The position numbers were made by a program, and so were the translations under genes. Below, in pieces: positions 37,444 through 49,459 of a stretch of 64,000 nt of DNA (positions are counted from its first letter, which is position 1; the number at the start of each line of letters is the position of its first letter). Below the pieces are notes generated by a model. It ran no database searches. It saw only the letters and a program-made list of their open reading frames with translations, and had not been told where the DNA came from. This stretch comes from Stromatinia cepivora (Eukaryota; Ascomycota; Leotiomycetes; Helotiales; Sclerotiniaceae). The DNA is taken from the NCBI GenBank assembly GCA_014898415.1, contig RCTD01000006.1, positions 1,984,001 to 2,048,000 on the forward strand. The letters are read 5' to 3'.

Positions 37444-38642
37444 GAATTCACTTTAAATGAATAATTTAAGTACAAAATAATCATTAATCTTCTTTTAATA
37501 AAAATTCCTGATACATGGATTATATTATAGCTAACGAATATATATCTACTATATTATATACCTCCTCCAAACGATCTTCAAAATATCGGCTATTGATTAT
37601 TTCTTCTAGATCCTTATCATCATTGCTTTCGGGTTTAATAGTCAATATAATAATTGGAATAGACTCTTATTGATCTCGGATTTCTTGATGTGGATCTAAT
37701 GGATATACTTGTATTTAATAAAAGTTATTTTTATATTATATATATTTATTTTGTTTGTACAAAAGAGTTTTTTCAAAAAAAGAAAACTCGGGTGCTTATA
37801 CACGGGGTAGAATCAAAGTACGATCGGATTTATCCGATTGGGTATCAAAAGGGCTAAAGACATTAATGATATTAAGATTGCTAATATCCATTGGATTATA
37901 ATTCCAAGAATAGGATAGATTCTGTAATATATGTAGGACTCTAGATTTATTAGAATAGGATAATATAAGAAATCCATTTGTTATATAAATAGCTAGTTGT
38001 TGTATAACTTGAATAAAATCAAAATAGAAATAAAAAAAAGAAAGTTATTAAGAAAAACAATTTCTAAAAATAATATTGAATTTATTACAAAAGGTTGAGA
38101 TTTTATTTGAATCAAATCAATTTTGATTTTTGGCTTTATAAAAAATCCTTTCGAATTTTATAATATAAGTATATAAAAAATCGATTCTTTATTTGAAAAT
38201 GAATAACTTATCTTTGGCTTTTTGAACTTTATTTGGATTATTGTAAATACGTGTGAGTTGATCCAGGATCGTCGTATGATCTAAGGGAATGTTTTGATCA
38301 AGAGAAGAAAGCTGAACTTTTCAGGATCAGGGAGAGAGGGTTTCGGACGAGAAGGAGTATGAATAGTAGGAGTATGTTTGAGAATCAGGGAGCGTAGAAA
38401 CGAGATTTCATCCTGCTGACAAATCACTTTACCACGAAATTCTGTAATTGCGAGATTTATCGAATCGTAATCTATAGTTTAGAAATTAAGGATAAGAAAA
38501 AAGATAATACTTTCGAATAATATCAAGAAAATCTATATACAAGTAAGAAAGTATAAACAATATATCTAGATAGAAATAAGTGAAATATATATAAGTATAT
38601 ATAGATATTATTCCATTTCTTATTTGGAAGAGTTTTTAATAA

Positions 38643-38792
38643 TATGATGAATTTAATAAGCATTTAGAGATCAATCTTAGAATTAAAAGCTACAGAGTTA
38701 AAAAGAGTGTACTACGAAGCTATATATATGATCAGCTCGGAGCTTAGTACTGTACTAGCCCGATCGGACGCGATCACGTGTATCTCGTGACA
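38643..38792 (-). repeat. 5' LTR of outer gag-only element (150 bp)
   Basis: On the minus strand it starts TGTCACGAGATACACGTGAT. The family terminus is TGTYACGAG. It is followed by AAATT. Confidence 0.9.
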
Positions 38793-38797
38793 AAATT

Positions 38798-39250
38798 CTT
38801 TCTAAAAGGATTATAAATTTATATAAGAAGAATATTATATATATATATTTATTAAACAAAAATCAAAAAATTAAATTATTTGAAGAATAATATATATAAA
38901 AAAGATTATATATTCCGAGTTCGATAAAAGTGAAATTATTGTTATTTCGAATTACGATTATAATTTATATAATCGATGATTAATTATTTATTTATTATTA
39001 GTCTTAATTTATTATTATTATTATTTTTTCAAATCATTTACTTTATTATTATATTATAAAAATCATATTTATAAAGAATATATTCATTTTCAAATATATA
39101 TAGATTTAAATTCAAATTAATGATTTTAGTTTTAAAACTGAAATTATTAATCCAAATTTTAAAGAATTAAAAAGTATAATATCCTTTTTAAATATATTAA
39201 CTTTGAAGATTATTAATTGAAGAATATAAAGTTCATTTTGGATCCATTTA
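38798..39250. other. AT-rich flank of the gag-only element, no gene seen
   Basis: Low-complexity AT-rich sequence between the element's target duplication and the sharp return to GC-balanced DNA at about 39250. Confidence 0.6.
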
Positions 39251-42200
39251 TTTTTCCAATAAGATCATTATGATCTTCATTTTTACGAAAAACCATGAAA
39301 AGTATACAGGGGAAGTATTTCTAGCTCCCTTAGGGTATGGATATCTGAAGGTGTCAAGATATACGGTACGGTACGGGCCACTACATATCGGTACTATTTC
39401 CCGTCTTCCATTAGAAGAGATGGTGTAATGATGTTGCTGTACTTCAATCTTTCAGTACATCTTCTTCGCGGCTATTATCAAATGAACGAATAAGTATTCG
39501 TAACATAGGATGTACCATGGATATAAATGCATGCAAGTCCTGAAAGCGTGTGTACTTTGGTAGTATTTCGTAAAAGTACGACTGTTTGTCCCGGAACCAC
39601 TCGGTATTACCTCTTGATACGAGTATGGAATGTATGATGATACTTCAAAATACATATGAAAAGAAAAGCTGGAGCGGCTGGGGATTTATGCAGCTTGTAC
39701 ATATCTTCATGAAGGAAAGAAGTCGTACAACACAATTGTATATGTACTCCGTACATATCCAAAGTAACCATCAAAGTGTCGGTACTTAGATGCAGCTGTC
39801 AATAGGAGCGTATGCCAATTGCATCTACAATCTAAAAAATACACACCGACAACCCCACGTTATAAAATTACGTGACAATAAATACAGTCTGACTTGCAGA
39901 AATACAGGGGAAAAAGAAGGGTTACAGTGGCATTTTGTGGCTGGAAGAAACCAGGGCAAGGGAGCTGAACTGGCCAGATCTAGCTTCAGCGTTTGAACGG
40001 CGCGCGCCGGTGCGAGACAACGGGTAAGAATTAATTTTCAAGGGGTCATTCAACCGCTGTAGGAAATTTTTATGGGGTATGTGGTGCATGAAATGAAAGG
40101 GTTGCGAATGGTGCGGAATAATCGTTGGGGTTTTCCGAATGCGGTCGTATACATGTTGGGTGGTGTATGGGGAGTCTTGGAGCGTTTTGTGGGGTAGGTG
40201 ATGTCTTTGTTATGGTTTTATTTTGGGATTGATGGCTGGTTATGCTGATTTGAAATATCTTACATGTGTGTATTGAGCTTATGGAACTAAGATGATGAGA
40301 TAAAAAGTGGTAAGAACTATATTGTAACATCATTTTATCAAAGTTATCGTATGATACAGTTGCATAGGATCTTACATGTTGAAGATTCAATACAAGCCAC
40401 AAAAAGATGTATGAGACAGGCTCCTCGTATCCAAATTTTGCTAAAGTCAGGTTCCCAGGGGATAATGAAAGATAAGGCCGACTGGCCTTGGTTAAAGGCC
40501 GTTGAAATTCATCCACCTTCCAAGGATGCCATGTTTGATGCAACATATATTGTACTCGGTATGTTTTTACCGGACGAGGTGGGGTGTCTCAAGGTGATAC
40601 GAGGGGAAAAAGGGATAAATAGAGATTTTCTGAAAACGGGATACGACCTTGACACGCGAGATATGGCGAAGATGAAGATGATCTGATGCATTTATGGATT
40701 GATGAATTGGGCAAGGTGAGATTTTATTGGTGTAGCTTGGAGAGATGGTGTGAATGAATGCTGCCGTACTTCGGTACTGCAGATGATCATCTCGTGGTCA
40801 GTCATTTCATGAATCATGATGAATGATTGAAAGCTCGTGATCAAAGACGGGAAGGAATAGAAGATATACTGATATTGATATGAAATCTGTAGATAGGATA
40901 ATATCAAATCGATGATATTAATATGTGCGTAGCTCAATCCGGGAATCTGGTAGTGTTGATGTTTCTGCGCAAGAATGTCGTGCATTTAATTTATTTCTTG
41001 GCTCGTCATAATGACTATCTTGCGGCTATATTCATGCCAGAGCACTATTGAAAATTAGAGAACGGCCTGGATGATATCAGGGATATTTAGTGATTTTTTA
41101 AATGGTGATCAGACGCGATAGAGACGAGATACAGGTTTCTTGTGTGACGGTAGGGCGGGAAAATAGGGACTTTCTTCCGAGGAGACGTTGAAAAAAGTGG
41201 TAGAAGGCGGGGAAGCGAAAAAAAGGGGAGCTGGAGAATAGTTTCTGGCGCAGATCAGAAGGGGGCGAAGACGAGATGTGGGTGGGGATGTGGAACGTGA
41301 CATATCTACTTTGTAATATATAAATAAAGCGTAGGGCTCCAAAACCCTAAGTATGTCCGAGAAAGCGGGTAACATGATAAATGGGAAATTCTCAAAGTGA
41401 ACCGTGGTACCGGAAAATGCCCAACCTTTAGCAGATTTAAAGTGATCATCACAAATATTGAATATATTGGAAGAAAATGAAGCTATCTCGGTATCAAAGC
41501 GAATGAAAGATGAATGCCAAGAAGGTTAAGATATTGTACCGGAATTGTTGTAGCGGAAGCGAGGGATAAATATCTTCCGTTATTGAGGATAAAAAACTAT
41601 TCGAAACGTCGAAAAGATCCATATATGACATTAAACAAATCATCCGGGGAAAATATCCCGGACAAGGAGATGTTCTGGAGATCTTTGGATGTGACATAAG
41701 AGTTCTCGGAAAAAATATAGAGCGCTGAATTTACTGTTGCAGGTCATTTACCAATGAAAAGACGGTAGAAAAGAATCAAGATTTGTATATCAGATCTTTC
41801 TATCATGGAGAATTAATTTTACCCGGTCTTGTCTAAATTTGTGTAGGTATTTCATGGTTCATGGTTCATGGTTCATGGGTGAAAGTGAGGGGAAATTCTT
41901 ATCGTTCCGCATTTCACATGATAGAAACAATTAGGAAAATGTACGAGTAAGGAATTATACGATTAAAAGATCGAAATTGAAGAACAAGGAGGGAACTTTC
42001 AACATTGTAGGGCAGCTTGGCATTAACATGAGGATTATCTCCGCTCGAACTTGAGTGGTAAATCCAATGAGGCTGGGAATGGTATGGTGTTGCATGGCGG
42101 TATAGCTTCATTTGTTGACTTCAACCATTTCGTAATGATGCAAAAGTATGAATCTTTTCGAATCGTTATCTTCCGGGGGGAGTTCTTCCAAGAAGTAGCT

Positions 42201-45200
42201 AAGCAACTAAAACCCTTTCTTCACCTAGGCAGGTAAGTATTGTTGGGAAAGTGATGAGATGACGAATCGAAGGAATGAGAACAAACTAAATAATACCCTG
42301 GACTGGAGCAGCGTGGGGGATTCATCCTTGGAAAAGCGGTGTCTACAGAAGAAAAACAATTTTCTTCCAAGAGATGTGCCAGCTGCAGTGAAGGGGTCCT
42401 TCCATTACCCAAATCCGTGATGGCTAAGCCACAGGCTGACCTAATCAGCCAGCGCTCACCTCAGATTGCTGTATTTAGTAATGTTTGGCATTGATATGCC
42501 CCAGTCTTGCGCCCGGCGAGGCCGTAGGAGCCTGGGGTTACAGTATGTGTCGAATTCCAGAGAAGTGGTTGTATTATCCGGAGTTTAGCACTTCGTACTT
42601 CTGCCTATTGATGTATCGCGCGAGGTCAAGATAAGAGAAAGCTATTTTGGAATATTGGAAGGGCAGTAGATAGTACTGGTACGTCAGCAAGTCCGGTGCA
42701 CCATATTGACAGATTATCATCAACCTAAAGCGCAAAAACTCGAATTAATATTATTTCACTCCCTTTGTCGTACAATTAGTTGTTTGCTCGGCAAGACTTG
42801 GAATTGCGGGGGGGCGGGATTTGGTAATGTGGAGAGAAACATTAAAATGATCTAGAACCTCACCCAGATGAAATTCAGAAAACGACATTCAAATAAAAGA
42901 ACTACCTCTTTGGGAAATGAAAAAAAGACAACACATATTTTAACATTGCTTAAGTAATTTCTCAAGGATACAGAAGAACAAGTCAGTGCTTTGCAGACGC
43001 CACCTAATTTGGGGAACAACGATCTTGCATTGCCTGAACGGTTTTTTTAATATATCGACTGAAGCTTCATTTATTCCGGAGGGGTGGGAACCGAGAGAGC
43101 CTAAACACTATGGGATATGATCCGATTGTTTGTTTGCTCTTTAGTTCTTACTTGAAGCAAAACATGATATGATAGGAGGTAATAGCCAATCAACCCGAAA
43201 GGAGCAAAACAAGTCTTAAAACAATTCCGAGATCGACCGGATAACAGATAAAGCATACTAGAAATGTGGATAAGAAATTAATGTTGTGATAGACAAACAA
43301 TCTAAGTATGGAATCATGCCGGTCAATCTTCCTGCGGTCGGCATTGTTGGATGGGAGTAGTGAAACTACCCTTTGAAGAAAGATGATTTTTTTATCATGT
43401 GTGTTACTCGACTACTGCAAAAATGTCTAGAACGATTCCAATCAATAGCATCACCAAGAAAATGCGACAGAGAGAAACAGCAATGCTTGCACGGTCCGAA
43501 ATTCCGGCGAAAGAAAAATCTATGTACTGTATGAGGCGAATGCGGAGATCTGGGGTAATAGTCATCTGAAGAAAAAACTACAACACTATTTCAAACAAGC
43601 TTCATTTTGCAATGTATGTCTTGTTTCTCGCGCCGTACAACATGTTGATCATTTGCGCCGTGTGACTTCGGAGCAGGTGATTTTGAAGAGAAACGCCTTT
43701 GTTGATAAAACGCCATCGACCCCGCGATTCCAATTCCTGGAGAAATCCCAGGCTCTCCTCGCTTGGCGTGGATCATCCATTCATTTATCATTTTAGTTTG
43801 TGGAATTTTGGTTGTTTTCAATTCGCTTGCTTCTGATAGACACGGCTGATAAACTCATGTCTAACTTTCTCTAGGTTTCCAAGCTGGTGTGAGAAATATG
43901 AGGCGTAAATTAGGTCTTAGATATGTCGTGCGTGAGCCATTATTCGGGGCATTTCCGAGCCCACTCATGCTTGTGGATGATTACAACTCTCCGGCATTGT
44001 AAGCACGAGATGAACGTTATGATGTGAGATTTTCGTGTTGACCTAATTGATACATTTTCCTTGATATCATACAACATTGCATGTATATCAATATCTATTT
44101 CAAGAATACAGAATGATTGAACATCCCCGATGAAGCACAATGCGGAGCTTAATCAGGTACAAAAGCAAGATGGCCATGGCCATATGAACGGGATCGTTGT
44201 GAGACGATGGGCATGATAAGAAATCAGCCAGACTAGTTTCTCGCAAACAGCCTTGTGCGGCGTAGATACCATTTTCATTTTTCCCATGATGGGGTAAATT
44301 CGGAAAAAGGACCTTTTAGGTAACACGACAGGAGCCGATTCATACGTTAAGATAAGAAGTAAAAATTGTGATGACGAAAAGAGCGAAATGCGACATGTCA
44401 TCTCGGCTACACGCAGGTGCATTGAGATTCGGAATTGAAAGATTCCACGATGTCACTTCACGATGTTACCATGCTTTCGTCTCGATGAATGTGCAACTGT
44501 GGGGGTCTTTGGGGTAATCAGTGGGAGGGGACAATGAAGAACGATAAGCTTGAGGAGATTGGAAGTTCAATGATTGGAAAGTTGAGATAAGAATGCCATA
44601 GGGGTGTTAGGCTAGATAGACGTCAAATTTGAGGTCTCGTAACAACATCAAACGGGGTAAAAATAATGAAGTCGCCGAGGACTGTTCAGTCTATCGGCTA
44701 TATGAATACTTCATCCTCTAGAAAATAAAAATATGACACGTTGAAGTGATATATTTTCCTTTGCCAAAGTTGAGGAGATTTGGGCTCAGGGGGCACGGTG
44801 AAGGCCCCGAAGGATAAGCGAGTGTTCGATCTTTCCCCTGAATTATGCCCCAAAACATGGTGGGGCTTGGCATATAATGAGTTGTCAGTATAGTCATCGT
44901 GACAATACCAAATAGTACTTTGAATCTCCCAGGAAATATCTTTCTGGTTTTATACACTAGTGACGAATTCATATTTTTCTTTTCTATAAATGTGGCTTGC
45001 CAAAGGTCGTACTGATCTTTAAAGCAAGATTTCTGATCATAATATCGAGCACGTCATGCATCTTTCGAAATCTAGAACGTTTATATCGTGTTTGAGTCAC
45101 ATATATCTGGAGCTGATATCAGCCACTTCATTAGAAGGAAAAAGCATAGTATGCTGAAGTTAAAGGTTGGTCTCTTTTGGAAACTGACTTCATCAGCCAT

Positions 45201-46868
45201 ATGCTTTTGTCCGGTGTTAATTTAATTATGCGCTCGTTTGTAGAAGCCAAAATGAAGTATATAGTACCTTGAATACAATGCTATGGAGATGTAAGAGATA
45301 ATATATTTTGATTTAAGCCTTTGGAATGGATTGATAGGGTACGTTGTGTCGATACGTGATGGCCCAAATGGACAAAATCAATCTTCACTTGTGCATCGCA
45401 GATCAATGATAAGTGACGACTTTGTACTTATTACTGGCCCGTACCATTGGAATGATGGCCGAGATATACATTGCTATATGGAACGGGAGAAGACTCGGAA
45501 TTAAACTGCATGGAACGTTGATGAAAACGATGCATCTATCGGCGTTGAGCTTCATACATAGAATAAGATGGAGACAAGGGCGAATATATACATGTTCATA
45601 CTATATCTCCACCCTTGAGCAATAGTATTTCCTGCACGATTATTATTATTAGATTTCACTTTCACCAAATTTTTAAAAAATGTCACGCAGTTTGTGCTAG
45701 CGAGAGCAATTCGAAACACATTATCAATGCCTCTTTATTTTCCACTGAGCTCGAGAACAATATCTTATACCGTATCAAATGCAAAGAATAAAACTTCTAC
45801 ACTATCTCACTATCTCACCATACATTAAAGCGATTTTGTCATGAAAAAATCTTGTAATACCATCACCATTCAGAGCTCTTTATGATGCTCTGCAGTCAAC
45901 AACCGGGCTTTGGAGATGCTATCATGCTGTCCGCACAACATGACACTCATGAAGTTTACTGTAGATACCTTCCCATACAGAGAGTCGGTAGTCTCGACGA
46001 CACGTCTTACGTCCAATTTTATTTATCTGGGTTAGTAATCTAATTCGCATATTTTTCGAATCACCTAGTACTCGCGGTTTCCTTTAGTCTCCAGTGTTTG
46101 CGTTCGGCACCTATCTTTTCGACTAATCTCTCCTGCAGGTCACTTCACTGACTAGTTTTAACCATATACTTCTACATTTCTATTTATAACTTCTTCTCTT
46201 TACCCACAGCTAATTGCTTCAGTCCTCGATGGTGAGATCATGCATACTACGTATGTTCATATGGGAACGAGAAAATCTTGGGCCCATGAGTGATTTGAAG
46301 ACATATGAGGGTAGTCTACCCAATTGGGCCAAATCAAGAATGATTTGGGGGAGTTAAAAATGGGGTCAAAGCATGGCTGCACATCCATAATGCGCGATGG
46401 AATGTCTGGATTTTCTTTTTTCTGTAGTTCTCGGGTATCAATATCATCCGGGATTCCATAGCCCAAGCAAACGGATATTTTAGAGAGATATGGGGCATTT
46501 CGTCGGATTTCTGCAGCGGCTTTGAACCCTGTTGCTCCAAATTTATACTTTCTTTTCCATGATCTCCTGTCTAGTTCGATCCCGAAAGCTCTCCAACACC
46601 CATAGTCCGGAATGTGGAAAATCTTGATTGTAATCTCGTCCGTTTGCTACGTCTTCTTGTAGGGGGTCTGTACCTTTCCGTCGACAGCCTGAAATTTGGT
46701 CTCGGTTTATTCTGCAGGAGCCCGAGAAAAGGATGATAACAATGTATCAAAGTTAATAGAGGGCTAGAATATGATGGAGGTAAATTGCTTTGATTTAGAT
46801 ACAAATATCGAATGAGTACCGCAGATATTTTCACTCTAGAGCCAGAACTATCTTAATCTCAACAAGAA
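39250..46868. other. GC-balanced intergenic region, at most one doubtful gene
   Basis: About 7.6 kb with normal composition but only short overlapping open stretches. A fourfold TTCATGG repeat lies at 41851-41878. Apart from the weak candidate at 40351-40686 I see no gene. No tRNA-like A/B-box pair was noticed. Confidence 0.45.
40351..40686 (+). CDS. Doubtful hypothetical protein, possibly a gene fragment
   Basis: An open stretch of 111 codons. Its second half (RIQILLKSGSQGIMKDKADWPW to the stop at 40684) has a balanced, protein-like composition with few low-complexity residues. No domain is recognised, and a 158-codon minus-strand frame (40070-40546) overlaps it. The ATG at 40351 lies in AT-richer sequence and may not be real; the stretch could be the last exon of a lost gene. 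Reported only as a candidate. Confidence 0.18.
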   Translation: MIQLHRILHVEDSIQATKRCMRQAPRIQILLKSGSQGIMKDKADWPWLKAVEIHPPSKDAMFDATYIVLGMFLPDEVGCLKVIRGEKGINRDFLKTGYDLDTRDMAKMKMI

Positions 46869-48101
46869 GTGATGATGATTCCAACACTTGTGCCAGCTAC
46901 AATCGCATTCGCGGTCATAATTCTATTGCGTTTCGTTTCCACTGTAATATACGGCCTCTTTCGCAAGAAATGTGCCTGCAAGGAAAATCAAATTCTCATC
47001 CAGGACCTCTCCGAAGCAACTAAGATTCTCAAATCTTCTACGCTCCACTCCCGCGCCCTTCCAAACCAGCAGCTTGCTCGAGTTTTCTTCATTCTCAACG
47101 CCTTCACGACGACCGACCAAGTCGTCTACAAATCCTTTCTTGCAGAAGCGAAATATCTTCTGAAGACTTCCAATGATGAATTCTCAGGTCTGGCACATGA
47201 TATGCTGCTTCTGGCTCAAGAGATCTCCTCACCGGTTCCCCCCACAGAACGTATGCATTTGAACTCGCTAATCCAAGTCGTCTGCTTCCGATTCGTCCTT
47301 CTCAAGTTCTTTCCCTCCACAACCCTGGTTCCTTGTTCAAACTCGCCTATACTCTGCATAACACGACTTATAAATTCACTTTGGATATCATCTAAGTGTT
47401 CCTGCCCGTCCAGTAATTCACAGGTGTTGATGCAATACTCACTACATCACGAAATCAATTCACTATTTCCTCTCCTGGAAAAGGGAAACGGTGAAAACCC
47501 GCTGAACATTATACTTCCGGCATACGAAACGCTATGGCGAGTCGTTCTTCGTTGTTTCCTGGAAGTTTCATTCCGTCACCCCTCCGATGTCACGACACAA
47601 TGGAATAAGATTATCCACGAATTCCTACGGACCTTAAGTCCAAAACAATTCAGTGAACGGAAAGGAAGATGTTCGGCTCAGGATATTGTGTTTGAATCTC
47701 TACGGCTGTATCCACCGACAAAAAGAATATATCGTCAAAATCAGAAGGGTGCGGAGATTGTCGCTATCGATGTTGAGTACTTACAGAGGACTGAAGAGAT
47801 ATGGGGTATGGATGGAAAGGAATTTAGGCCTGAGCGGTGGATTAAATTGGAAAGCAGTGGTGATATGACATACAAGGAAGCGTGGATGCCGTTTGGGAAA
47901 GGTAGTTTTCAATGTCCGGCGTTGAAGGTGGCGCCGATGATGATTGGAATGTTGGTGGGATGTTTGGTTGAGGCCTTTGGTAACGGTCAGTGGGTTTTGG
48001 AAGATGTATGGGGAGAGAATGAGATGTTGAGCGGAAAACCGTTGGACAATGGGAGGGAGGCCTTTGGAAGTGTGTATTTGAGACGGGTTGAGATGGATTA
48101 A
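46869..48101 (+). CDS. Divergent, short cytochrome P450-like protein
   Basis: 410 residues without intron, clearly shorter than the usual ~500. Residues 5-30 form an N-terminal membrane anchor (TLVPATIAFAVIILLRFVSTVIYGL), followed by basic FRKK, as in ER-bound fungal P450s. Landmarks are an I-helix remnant AYET (218-221, for A/G-G-x-D/E-T), the K-helix ESLR (276-279), RPERW (320-324), and the heme loop FGKGSFQCPA with the thiolate C349. The loop departs from F-x-x-G-x-R/H-x-C-x-G, with F347 in place of Arg/His and A351 in place of Gly. The I-helix glycine is absent. A monooxygenase role is likely, but unusual chemistry or reduced activity is possible. The substrate is unknown. The SDR gene lies 1.36 kb downstream on the same strand. 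MMM at the start leaves the exact initiator open by two codons. Confidence 0.8.
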   Translation: MMMIPTLVPATIAFAVIILLRFVSTVIYGLFRKKCACKENQILIQDLSEATKILKSSTLHSRALPNQQLARVFFILNAFTTTDQVVYKSFLAEAKYLLKTSNDEFSGLAHDMLLLAQEISSPVPPTERMHLNSLIQVVCFRFVLLKFFPSTTLVPCSNSPILCITRLINSLWISSKCSCPSSNSQVLMQYSLHHEINSLFPLLEKGNGENPLNIILPAYETLWRVVLRCFLEVSFRHPSDVTTQWNKIIHEFLRTLSPKQFSERKGRCSAQDIVFESLRLYPPTKRIYRQNQKGAEIVAIDVEYLQRTEEIWGMDGKEFRPERWIKLESSGDMTYKEAWMPFGKGSFQCPALKVAPMMIGMLVGCLVEAFGNGQWVLEDVWGENEMLSGKPLDNGREAFGSVYLRRVEMD

Positions 48102-49459
48102 AGGTTTGGATGAAGGGGATGGGAGTCGCGAAGTTTGGACTGCTGAAAAAGGGGGTATCAAGCGCACGCCGAGTAGGTGATGCTACTTATAATTCAAGAT
48201 AAAACAATTTTTAGTTTCCAACATTTGGTACACAATATTGATAGATTTTTTATTCGCCCGCTTTGTCTTGAAATAGTGGTATTGAAAGTCTAGCTACACA
48301 TAAAACATAGAAATGTTGCAGCCAATTTAAATCGGCCGGCAATTGGTCATCTCAAGATTGATTTCTCGCCATCTATATTTTCACCTCACTCACAGCTATG
48401 GCCATTTCCGCGAGTAAGCCACTTTTGGAAGCAGGCGCCCCGCCCGCGGTACACATATGGAATAGGCCACACTTGAGGGCATTTCTTCCCAAAACATCGA
48501 CTCTGAGATATGTGGGCCACAGAATTAACAAAGAAGCGCCACGAAAAAAAATACCAAGCAGTCACTAGCGCTTGCCAACCAACGTGGAGGCTATCTTACC
48601 AGATCCAAACGCCTTGACCAGTGGATCTTGCAAGCCAACATCGCTACTGACGTGAATAGGTATGAGATGAGAAAAAACACTGCACCAAAAATAGTACGAG
48701 CTAATTCCTGAAACCTGTCTACATCAAATCGGCTAAAATATAATCCTCTCCCTTCTAACACTAACAGGCCGTAGATTTTCCAATCAAGATTGAAAGAACT
48801 CCATAGTGTGTCAAGATGAGCAACAAAAACGAGAGAAATCTTCTAGTAGTGTGATATCAACCAATCGCGGGCAATAGTTGTGGTGAGTAGCCGGTTAGTA
48901 CCCTGACTAACACTGTTCTGGTTAAGGAGATTCAGTAGACAATTAGACACATTCTTTCGGGTGCGATACTAGATGACCATTTCCCAATCATTTTGAAGAT
49001 CAGCCTTACATATGGATGGAGTAGTTGACGATATCGATCATCGATGAACAATAAAAACAAGCCTCGAGATATTTCGGACCGAGAAAATGGGGGAACTTAC
49101 GAGGAGAAGAACTTCACAAATATCACGTGATGACACAGCATTCGCTAAACGTCATCGACATTAAATGCGGGGAGAGATCTTCAGGTCCAGAGATACCCCA
49201 CTGTAATATTGACATCACTAATTTTAGGCATGGAAAACAGGATGATGGGGAATTGGGATCGACGATTCGTTTTATTCTGAAATTGCATGTTTTGTTGTCC
49301 TAATATTATTGTTTGGTTGTTGCTTCCCGGCTTTCCGAACATTGCGTGATGGCGTGAAGGTGTGAATACATTTGAGATGAATTTCCTCTAGCAATCCCTT
49401 TATTTTACCCTCTCTCAAGCCAATCAATCCTCCTTACAACTGCTTTCAAATCCACAATC
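48102..49459. other. Intergenic region between P450 and SDR genes
   Basis: No coding is supported. Promoter-type CCAAT occurs at about 49422-49426 (GCCAATCAATC), shortly upstream of the SDR start. Confidence 0.6.

Larger units (their letters stand above)
35586..38792 (-). mobile_element. Small gag-only LTR retrotransposon (outer copy), interrupted by a second copy
   Basis: A minus-strand element. Its 5' LTR is at 38643-38792 and its 3' LTR at 35586-35733, with exact target duplication AAATT at 35581-35585 and 38793-38797. Without the inner element it is about 1.53 kb. A polypurine tract (minus-strand AAAAAAGGGGGGTAG) abuts the 3' LTR at 35734. A part of gag remains readable on the minus strand around 38200-38400 (ILDQLTRIYNNPNKVQKAKDK), shortened by a deletion of about 150 bp relative to the inner copy. 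There is no protease, reverse transcriptase or integrase, so it depended on another element. Confidence 0.9.

Noticed and set aside
40070..40546. 158-codon minus-strand frame
   Set aside because: His/Ser/Pro-biased and overlapping the slightly better plus-strand candidate 40351-40686; no domain.
46570..46600. GTTCGATCC word resembling a tRNA B box
   Set aside because: No A box or cloverleaf could be built around it.
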